Of a DNA stretch of 64,000 nucleotides, positions 55,992 to 64,000 are shown one piece after another. The stretch is from assembly GCA_025174535.1 (NCBI GenBank), contig JALBUN010000007.1, positions 310,001 through 374,000 on the forward strand. Direction: 5' to 3'. The stretch comes from Cantharellus purpuraceus. Its lineage: Eukaryota; Basidiomycota; Agaricomycetes; Cantharellales; Hydnaceae. Position numbers and translations under genes: made by a program. The first letter of the stretch is position 1. Each line of letters starts with the position of its first letter. The notes beneath the pieces are model-generated. The model was given only the letters and a program-made list of their open reading frames with translations, was not told where the DNA came from and made no database searches.

Positions 55992-57534
55992 ATGTCCGAC
56001 TTAACTATGAACGCTATCTATTACACTGCCGTACGCATCGGTTATAATCAACCCTCTAGAAGGATATGATCCCTAACTCTGTATCTGCGATAGCCACGGG
56101 AATTTGAGGTGTGCGCAGTGCCCATTCCACAGATACAACCTCATCAAGTCTTGATAAAAGGTACGTGCTTTTGGGATGCAGTAATTCAATCTATTTACTC
56201 ACACACATGAGGTAGTCTCCTGTTGCGGTACTTGTAACACACCTTCTATGGCCTGTAGTCATTGAGAATTTGATTCAGGAATATGCGGTACCGACAGTCA
56301 CCTTCACAATGGGGGATTTTTTGCAAAGTTTCCCGTGAGGTATTCCCAGGTTGAGGTGTAGCTTTGCGCTTCTCACAGAAAGACCTGCAGCTCACCCCGG
56401 GCCACGAAATAATTGGCGTAATAGCAGAGGTAGGAGCCCAAGTCACCCATCTCTCTCAAGGCGATCGCTGTGTTGCAGACCCAATTATGTCTGTTAGTAT
56501 AACTGAACAAGGTCTTATCAAGTAAAATCTCACTCTCATAACTCCAGTGCCAGAATTGTTTCTTCTGCCAACGGGGACAGTCACATCTTTGCAACAACAG
56601 GGGAGCCCGCGGTGTTACCGTTCCCGGCGCATTCGCCGAATATGTCGTCTTGTATGTTTATTGCATTTCTCGTTTAATTAGCATTGGTTGCTGATATGTG
56701 TATCCAGCGATGCAAAGGACATCTACAAGATCAATAAGCTAACTGACGAAGAGGCGACATTGGTCGAGCCTACTTCATGCGCAATCCATGGAATGGACCA
56801 ACTCAATACCGCAGCTGGGGCAGAAGTCCTGGTCATCGGTGCTGGTCCAACGGGTCTGGTTCTCGCCCAACTTCTGAAAGTGAACGGCGCCATCAAGGTC
56901 ATTATTGCTGCGAACAAAGGAATCAAGACTCAGATAGCCAAGGATCTCGAGGCAGGGGATGAGTTCGTTGAATTGGACAGAGAGAATCCAGGACCACAGT
57001 GGGAGCAGCTCAAGAAGGATTACCCGAAGGGTTTTGATATTGTTGTGCGTGGCGTTTACCTTTCCCCTTTAGTTAGTTTGACGATAGTTGCTTTTCTTTC
57101 AGGTTGAAGCGACGGGTTCTGAAAAAATCGTCAACGATTGCATCAACTATGTAAGGAAAGGGGGGGCACTTTTGATTTACAGCCTGTATGCCCACAATGC
57201 CATGGTCCACTGGTCTCCGGGGATGATATTTCAGAACGAGATTCGGGTAAGCGAACGTCAAGGGAATGTCAATAGAGTATTCAACACTGATAATGAGTAG
57301 ATCATCGCCTCGTTCGCGCAAAGTCACTGTTTTCCGCGCGCTATTGCGTATCTCGAGAGCGGAAAGGTCAAGGTGAAAGGCATGGTGCGTGTTGCCTGTA
57401 AAATCCTGCGAGAATCTTATTTTATAACTTTGATCTGCCAGGTTACCGATGTGTTCACGATAAATGAATACCAGAAAGCACTCGATAAAATGAACAGCCG
57501 CAGTGCGCTGAAGATTGCCGTCAAACCACATTGA
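55992..57534 (+). CDS. Zinc-dependent alcohol/polyol dehydrogenase, copy 2
   Basis: Tandem paralogue of 53693-55215 with the same exon plan. [13 protein letters not shown] joins [20 protein letters not shown], a 12-nt microexon, then [53 protein letters not shown] (structural zinc), [69 protein letters not shown] and [18 protein letters not shown]. All zinc ligands and the Rossmann motif are kept, so both copies may be active. The N- and C-terminal exons differ at many silent sites from copy 1, while the Rossmann exon is almost the same. Start ATG 55992, stop 57532-57534. Confidence 0.9.
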
Positions 57535-57659
57535 GTAGGTGTACCACCAATTTCGAAAACGAACAGATGTTGATCTCGACTGACATGCAAACTGCCTAGC
57601 GGAGACAAGCATGGATCACAGACCGATTGATTCAGATAACTGATACTGGTGTTGCTAAT

Positions 57660-58700
57660 AGGACTTTACGAGAGTACTGAACCCAGGCTCATTTCGGGAT
57701 TTGTAATATCGTCCTGGACGTTGGAAATGATGTCATCTAATGCCAGTCCTAGCTCTCTGTATTGTGTCCCAGCATCAGGATGTGTTGTGCCAATAACGTA
57801 AAAGTAGAGCATGAACCGACCCTGTTTTCTGGCGGAGATTCAACTTGAAAGTCGCATTTGAACACAGTGGAATCACGCAATTAAAAAGAAAGTGTGGACC
57901 GTGTATTGCTGCCGGGAGTGGCTCCGGCGTGAGTTGTGACGGATATTTAGTTGAGTTAGCAAACGTGGTACTGACTCCCGAATGTTCCAAAATTAAACTT
58001 TTGGTTCCGATGACACTTCAAGCAAACGTTCCACAGCTAGTGAAATACAGGTTACATGTAAGCCGGAATCAATACACCATATTGTCCACATCTTAGCGCT
58101 AAAGCGAGTTAGGGCTACACGTTCCAGCCCTTTGAGAGGACTTGCAGTGGCCCGCGGTCGGTGCCAATCGACTATCATGATAATGCCTTGCGTAGAGACT
58201 CTACCCGTGTCATGCATGATGAAAAATGTCACTTTATGACCAAGGAAAAGGTGCGACCGTCTTATTGTCACCTCATACCCGGCAGCATACAAATTTGTTA
58301 CGGTCCTCACCGTCTGGCTCCCACCTTAGCAAGAGTAGTTTCCACATTTGAGGCGTCAACCATTTCTTCATCACTGAGAACCTCAGAGTCGACACGGCCA
58401 ATATCTGAGCCAGCGTAACCGTCATCTGTAATCATCAGATTAGCTTTTGTAACAGCATCTTCGAAAGAATCGTTGACGAGTATACATCCGTCGATGAGAC
58501 TCTTGCCATCTATCCAGGTATTGGTGCAGACGGGGACGCCGAAATACTACATGAGCCTGTCTAACATTGAAAACGTCTGGGAGTATGGCATTACCTTGTA
58601 CACGCAGCAGAGCCGTGTGGCATATCGCCGCTGTCAGAGAGCAATGGAAAATCATGCATCAATAGACGAAGCTGCGAACTCCCACCGAGGCTTCCATGTA
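57660..58700 (-). CDS. Possible unknown multi-exon gene
   Basis: Minus-strand pieces look coding but could not be joined with confidence: about 58330-58545 (NTWIDGKSLIDGCILVNDSF, EDAVTKANLMITDDGYAGSD, acidic continuation), about 58130-58250, 57800-57990 (EHSGVSTTFANSTKYPSQLT, PEPLPAAIHGPHFLFNCVIP) and 57660-57835 (RFMLYFYVIGTTHPDAGTQY, then an acidic end with DDIISNVQDDITNPEMSLGS). Donor and acceptor sites exist between some of them. I do not recognise a family. Start and end are rough; it could be a pseudogene. Confidence 0.3.
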
Positions 58701-59397
58701 TCCTGCTTGTCTCGGTTATAATAATGTTCCGAGTAACTTGAAATTTGGCTGCCAATACTGTTTACCGTTCAAATTTGGGTCACAATAAGTATCGGAACCA
58801 TCAAATCAACGAGCATGCCGGTTAGCTAGCGTGGGCCCATCTTTGCGAACAAATCTTACGTCTTGTGACTGACTGCATGTGGCTTCGTAGGGCCTGTACT
58901 CACAATTGAGCCGAACGGAACCTCACGCCACAGGCGTGGCAGTGTTGTCTGTCCTATGTGATATATCGCCATTTCAGTCTTTGCAAATCGTTTCAGTGCA
59001 GGGGTAGTCTAGAACCGGTACCATCGGTACTATCAACTTAATGTAGTTCTTATAGGATCATTGATTATAGATGAGTGATTGTAGTATTCTTTTTTACTTA
59101 TGACTCTGACCTTGGCGATTTGCAAAGCAATTTGCGCTATTCCAACCGAGTTCCCGGCAATGGCTTGCACCGGGCATCCATTTTGAGCCATGGTTTAGTC
59201 ATCAAGTTAAGGCACAATGTGATGTTTTCTGCGAAATAAATCTCCACGGTTCGCATTGCCGTAAATGGTGTTCACGTTTGTCTCTCAAACAACATCCGAC
59301 GAAGGCCAATATCATGACACACGTGTGCCTACAGTCTTGCGTATATAATGCACAGTGCGCGAGTGATAATGTGCCGTTGTCCTAAAACGCGCTTGTG
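58701..59397. other. Intergenic upstream of the phosphoesterase gene
   Basis: About 700 bp with no supported frame. A TATA element TATATAA lies at 59342-59348, about 50 bp upstream of the ATG at 59398. Confidence 0.5.
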
Positions 59398-60705
59398 ATG
59401 GTGGTTCTTCCTTCCCTCGCGATTCTCGCTGCCCTCTCAGTCTCGCGCTTGGCAAGCGCAGACGGCGACAATGGCCACGACGACTCGCCCCTCACAGACC
59501 GCATAAAGAACGTCGTTGTCCTTGTACAGGAGAATAGGTCCTTCGACAACATGGCCGGCGGTTTCACGTACAGCGATGACATCGACGGGCTTGTGCACAC
59601 CCAGCTTTGTAACCCCATCAACGTAACCGACCCCAGCCTCGGCAGCATCTGCGCCACACCCACCCTCGCCAACGTCGACGGTGACGACCCAAACCACGGT
59701 GTCACCGGTGTCAACCTGGAGGTTTTCGGTACTTTCCACCCTACCTCCAGCTCCGTAGAGAATATGCAGGGCTTCCTTACCACACAGCAGATCACCTTCA
59801 AAACCAGCAACATCAGCCGTGCATCCGAGGCGATCCAGTTCTATAACCAGAAAGACATCCCTGTCATGCAGTCTCTCGCAGAGAACTTTGTTCTCTTCGA
59901 CAAGTGGTTCTGCGCCGTCCCTGGCCCCACTGACCCCAACCGCGCGTACATCACCTCCGGCACCTCCTTCGGCCACGGAAGCAACGACGCTGCCTTTTCC
60001 CATTCTGCTATCCCCGTCCGCTCCGTCTTCCAGCAGCTCTCTGAGAATAACGTTTCCTGGATAAACTACACCCCGTCTCCCTTCTTCGGCGACGCCGCAT
60101 TCTATAACTGGACCATCTCCAGCGGAGCTGTCTTAACCAACATGAAGCTTCAATCCCAGTTCTTTGAAGACGCTCAGGCGGGCACACTCCCCCAGTTCTC
60201 ATACATCAATCCCGAGTGTTGCAGCAACCAGTCTTTCCATCCCCCTAGCTCCGCGACTAATGGCCAGATATTCGTAAAGAGCATCTACGAGGCACTCCGT
60301 GCCTCCCCACAGTGGGACCAGACTCTCTTTATTCTCACCTTCGATGAGCACGGTGGCTTCGCGGACCACGTTCCGCCCCCCAAGAACGTCCCCGCTGGAG
60401 ACAACCTCACCTTCACCCAGATAGCGCCGGATGGCCAGCCCTTCACCTTCGACTTTACGCGTCTTGGCGTGCGTGTGCCGACATACCTGATCTCCCCCTG
60501 GGTCGGAAAGAGCGTAATTGAGCACGAGGGGAGGAATAGCGGCAATGTTTACACTCACACCTCCATCCTCGCGTTTTTGGCCAAGTTGTGGAATTTGGAC
60601 ACCTTGACTCCAAGGGTGGGATTTTCGTCGACGTTTGAGCATTTGATCTTGGACAAAAGAAGGGGTGATACGATAAAGACACTCCCCACGCCATTTGAAT
60701 TTTAG
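59398..60705 (+). CDS. Secreted phosphoesterase (phospholipase C/acid phosphatase family)
   Basis: Member of the PF04185-type phosphoesterases, which includes bacterial non-haemolytic phospholipases C and fungal acid phosphatases. Single exon of 435 codons. Signal peptide MMVVLPSLAILAALSVSRLA; mature start near ADGDNGHDD. Motif 1 is KNVVVLVQENRSFDNMAGGF (the ENRSFD metal/catalytic site), the middle has LFDKWFCAVPGPTDPNRAYI, motif 2 is LFILTFDEHGGFADHVPPPK (DEHGG metal ligands), then YLISPWVG and HTSILAFLAKLWNL. Several N-x-S/T sites fit secretion. It is unusual here in having no introns across 1.3 kb. Substrate (lipid or phosphomonoester) is undecided. The frame opens with GTG just before this ATG, which is the sensible start. 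Confidence 0.9.
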   Translation: MVVLPSLAILAALSVSRLASADGDNGHDDSPLTDRIKNVVVLVQENRSFDNMAGGFTYSDDIDGLVHTQLCNPINVTDPSLGSICATPTLANVDGDDPNHGVTGVNLEVFGTFHPTSSSVENMQGFLTTQQITFKTSNISRASEAIQFYNQKDIPVMQSLAENFVLFDKWFCAVPGPTDPNRAYITSGTSFGHGSNDAAFSHSAIPVRSVFQQLSENNVSWINYTPSPFFGDAAFYNWTISSGAVLTNMKLQSQFFEDAQAGTLPQFSYINPECCSNQSFHPPSSATNGQIFVKSIYEALRASPQWDQTLFILTFDEHGGFADHVPPPKNVPAGDNLTFTQIAPDGQPFTFDFTRLGVRVPTYLISPWVGKSVIEHEGRNSGNVYTHTSILAFLAKLWNLDTLTPRVGFSSTFEHLILDKRRGDTIKTLPTPFEF

Positions 60706-62655
60706 GTAGGGGAAGCCTCTTCACACTGTTGTAATTCTAGGCGATGCTTTCCTTCTTCCTTTTTCTTTTTCGAAATTTGTTTAAGGCGTGAGGATGATTT
60801 CCTTGGGCCCTAAGGGGTGTGAACCCAAAAACTGTGCTAGTTGGGGTGATGTCCGGCTGTCGGCGGGGGAAACGGGGGAATCGGGAAGAGAGAGGTTGAA
60901 ATTACGATACTAATGAACCAGTGATTGCGAAAAGCGCATTTATCCAACTTGAAAGAGAAAATATAAGAAGTCCTTCAAAGTAAGCGACAACGCTTGGGGC
61001 TATCTGGTGTTTAGCGCTTTCATGCTCGATTATCCAACTGTATTGAGGAGATGACATTGTGAGCGTGATGCCATTCAATATTGTATACGGAGCATGCGCG
61101 GAAGTCGAGTTTTGACCACAAATCGAGGGTCAGGGGCACTGCAAATCCATGTGCTCACCAGCGAGCCTTGACTGATGGCCCCTACTGAGGTCCGGACGTG
61201 AAACCTGTGACACTCTCCGAGAATGAATTTGAGTTACAATGACTGCTATGTTGCTCCACATCCTTCCATGATCATGCGGGCCTAAATGGTACAAGCTACA
61301 AGCTGATCCTTGGTCTCACGACGAGAGCCAGGAGGTCACAGGACACCGTACTTTGCGATGATCAGTGACAGCTCTGGGAGCCGCAGGCGGCGGCCAACAA
61401 TCCCGGTGTCAGGCGTGCGTATTTGACACACTTTTGTGGCGCAGATGCCTCTTTAATGAAGAAGCGTGGAAGGCAAATGGAGATCCGTAGGTATGCTATT
61501 ATGTCTGATATGGGATGTCGCCGCGCATAATGGATTCCTCAAGGTTTGATGTTATGTTGGAATTCGTTTGGGCCTTTGCGCCATGGATTGCCGCCAACTG
61601 GCCACCTGGCGTCAATTTGAATTTCTGTGGTGAAGAGGTATCTTTTGTCAGAAAGGTGAAAGAACGTAGCAGGAAATGGTAGTTTTTCTGGCCGCCGCAT
61701 AACTAACCCAAATTCCCACACACAATATTTGAGGTTCTCACGGCTGGAACAGCGCTTGTCAGTTGTCTCATAGTCAACTTGAATCGGTAAGAAACATAAG
61801 TTTAGTTGTGCATTTCAGGAAGGAGAGCTATACGGCAGTGGCGACACATGGCTATAAAAAACGCATTACGTAATTCCACAGGAGTCTTGACTATAGTTCG
61901 TCGATGATGCATAAGCGCAGTCCTTGTCAACGACGACTAATTGACACCCATTGCCTAGCGCCTAGGCTCCGAAAGCTGTCACAACTGTAACATGTGAACT
62001 ACCTCCCCATTTTTCCAGAGACTTCACTGTATTAAGTTTACCAGTGTAGACGACCTGTGAGGACACCATCGGAATTTGGGTTTAGTCGGCCCCTGGATAG
62101 GCTCCCCAAAGGCCGGGTTGTTCTCATGATTGAATACTGGATGATACGTATCGTGAATGATCTAGATACCTAGCAGACAGGGAGTCGTAAGTTTATTCAC
62201 AGAGTGACCAGGAAGCAGCCTCAAATACTCTAGCAATTTGTAGTGCAATTTGAAAGCAGACAGCAAGTGCTTTCTGTTGAGTTGTTCTATTGAACTTATT
62301 GACGGCCTCGGCTCTTTTTACCATACACTCAAGCAAGGCGCGCATTGTGTAAGGGTGGTAGGGACAAATGCCTCGCATCCTAGACCGATAGTACAAAGAA
62401 AAATACAAAATTACAAACGGCTTCTACGTATCAGATAACATTCCCATTGTCCTTCCCTAACGCTATGAAAAACTCAAAGGTGATAGTACTGATTCACGGC
62501 GATGCACCATATGGTCGATTGACCGACTATCATTTCAGCACGTGACTGACACCCCTTTGTCCCGTGCTCCCCTTGTTCTTCCAGACCATATAAACCCATC
62601 AAGAACGCCAAAGCTCCATTGTCAAATCTCCCGTCCAGGTAGCACATTCTCTATC
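60706..62655. other. Convergent intergenic region
   Basis: About 1.95 kb between the phosphoesterase stop and the 3' end of the minus-strand zinc-finger gene. Only short frames without motifs (for example 61539-61721 minus, 62250-62438 plus). No repeat or RNA gene was recognised. Confidence 0.45.
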
Positions 62656-64000
62656 TCAGTACCCGTGCCATATTCTAGAGACGGCCTCTTCATATGCACT
62701 GGCAAACTCGTCCGAGATGCTAAATATCTCCATGTTAGCGTGAGCCCATCTATTCGCCTCGAGTCTGGACATGACAAACCCCTTGTGTTGCTTGGGGTTC
62801 GCCATGTGACGGCTAAGGCTGTCTTCGCGCGCGAATTCGGCACCGGGCTTTCCTTTATCCACGCAAGTCTCCAGTGGACAAATGCCCAGATATCTCTCCG
62901 CAGCCAATTTCCTTGCCGTGGAATTGATGATCGTTGCTTTAGACATGGCCAATGTTTTGGCACGAATATGACGGAGCTCCTTCATTGCATGACAGGTGAA
63001 CCAGTGTCTTGCCGCGTTCCTGTTGCTCACCGATGCCATATTCCTCTCGCATGCCTTTCCGTCGGGGCCTACATAGCTGCATTTATCACCGGTTAGAATA
63101 ATATCTAACGGTGTACTAGAATGCGGCGGGATAGAAGGCGGCGGGATATAATGCGACAGGGTGGTAGTCGATGTCGCGGTTGTCTGGTGGCTTGTGATGC
63201 CGGCGGGTGATCTGTCCAGCTGGTTTAAAGCAACTGTACCGGCACGTGGCTCAGTTATGGAGTGCCACGCTGTGTCACTGTCGTGACTATGGTTGTTTAA
63301 GCCGCTGGGGTCTGTTCCGTATGGTCTGTAAAATCCAATCAGTAAAACTAGCGTACATGAACAACACAATGCACTCACTGGTTCAGGACCCCAGCTAAGA
63401 TGGTTGTTGTTTCCCCCCATCCCTGGTTTGTAACGACCATCTGCCCTCCTGAATGTATTGTTTCTTCATAATGGTAACAGCCACTTAAAGGTAGTGGCCG
63501 TTGCACATGATGGTTAAGGTGGGAATTAAGACTTTCTATTTGATGATCGTGGGGCGCTACATCTCCTGCGACAAACGGACCGGGATGTATGGGTGGTAGA
63601 GAGACGTGATGCAAGTTGTCATCTGACGGGTATGCATAACTTGGAATTCACAAAGTCAGCATAACCGTATATGTAAACACACAAAATGATGCTCACTTGT
63701 ACGAATCCTCCTCAGAAAGCTGTGGGTGTGCGAGCCCTGCCTCCCAGTGGGGCTCCATAGGTATCCCACCTCCTGCGACAGATAGACGCGGTATAGAGAT
63801 ATGATTCAAATTATCGTCTGATGGGTAAGCATTACTTGAAATTTACAAAGTCAGCATAACCGTATATGTAAACACACGAAATGTTGCTCACTTGTACGAA
63901 TTCTCCTCGAAAAGCTGTGGGTATACGAGCCCTGCCTCCCAGTGGGGCTCCATTGGTATTCTACTGCTGCCTAACCTTATGTCGGAGGGAGGAATAGTCG
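62656..64000 (-). CDS. Zinc-finger protein, 5' end beyond the window
   Basis: Minus-strand gene ending at 62656 and continuing past 64000. The last exon (up to about 63420) has a low-complexity Thr/Ser/Pro region, then CSYVGPDGKACERNMASVSN with RHWFTCHAMKELRHI, and a C2H2-like finger ICPLETCVDKGKPGAEFARE followed by DSLSRHMANPKQHKG. Upstream exons at about 63430-63650, 63695-63830 and 63890-64000 encode EPHWEAGLAHPQLSEEDSYK and NLHHVSLPPIHPGPFVAGDV-type segments; two of them are tandem copies. Fingers of this C..C..F.R.DSL.RH....H kind are frequent in mushroom genomes; a role in DNA binding is inferred. Splice sites are approximate. Confidence 0.65.
63605..63990 (-). repeat. Tandem exon-intron duplication in the zinc-finger gene
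   Basis: Two units of about 195 bp (roughly 63610-63805 and 63805-64000) share long identical stretches: GTCAGCATAACCGTATATGT in the intron and GAGCCCTGCCTCCCAGTGGG in the exon. Each unit contains one exon end, a short intron and the next exon start. Confidence 0.8.

Noticed and set aside
1..64000. tRNA, rRNA or snRNA genes
   Set aside because: I looked for B-box-like GGTTCGANTCC and cloverleaf arms on both strands and found only hits inside coding regions; none could be supported by eye.

Overview
The window looks like nuclear DNA of an agaricomycete (mushroom-forming basidiomycete). Genes are split by many short GT..AG introns of about 47-75 bp, several unknown ORFs have the look of mushroom-lineage families, and the mobile DNA is dominated by chromodomain-bearing Ty3/gypsy LTR elements plus Ty1/copia fragments. 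I cannot name the order or species. All calls come from reading translated motifs and splice signals by eye; no database search was run.

Layout. 1-24 kb is ordinary gene space: the tail of an unknown gene, cytosine deaminase (FCY1), a CipC-like stress protein, adenylosuccinate lyase (ADE13), actin-related protein 3 (ARP3), a poorly coding stretch, two unknown proteins (one crossed by an in-frame TAG), a kelch-repeat protein, an NHP6-like HMG protein, cytosolic leucyl-tRNA synthetase (CDC60) and a secreted chitin deacetylase. 24.4-46.4 kb is a nested retrotransposon cluster. 47-64 kb returns to gene space: a Kin4-type kinase with KA1 tail, an Osh4/Kes1 oxysterol-binding protein, two tandem zinc alcohol/polyol dehydrogenases, an unclear minus-strand gene, an intronless secreted phosphoesterase, and a zinc-finger gene running off the right edge.

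The retrotransposon cluster. Two gypsy chromoviruses (called gypsy-B and gypsy-C here) share an unusual plan. Downstream of the integrase-chromodomain end of pol, each carries a second gene on the opposite strand. It starts about 140 bp inside the 3' LTR and runs convergently toward pol. Both copies encode a charged helical N-terminus, a six-cysteine module with Zn2Cys6 spacing and an acidic C-terminus. Into these elements, solo LTRs of about 1.43 kb (family A) have inserted, four of them with readable 5-bp target-site duplications. Family A has two versions that share ends and core promoter but differ in the middle. One (A2) carries 7-8 TGACTCA (Gcn4/AP-1-type) sites upstream of a TATA box; the other (A1) carries TGATCA repeats instead. 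Two A1 copies in inverted orientation flank a 2-kb piece of gypsy-B, and their outer and inner flanks fit together as one original insertion site, which implies an LTR-mediated inversion or a misassembly.

Working together: FCY1 and ADE13 both belong to nucleotide metabolism, but no operon logic applies; neighbouring host genes look independent. The most promising candidates for an undescribed system are the antisense Zn2Cys6-type gene of the gypsy elements and the exchangeable U3 modules of family A LTRs.
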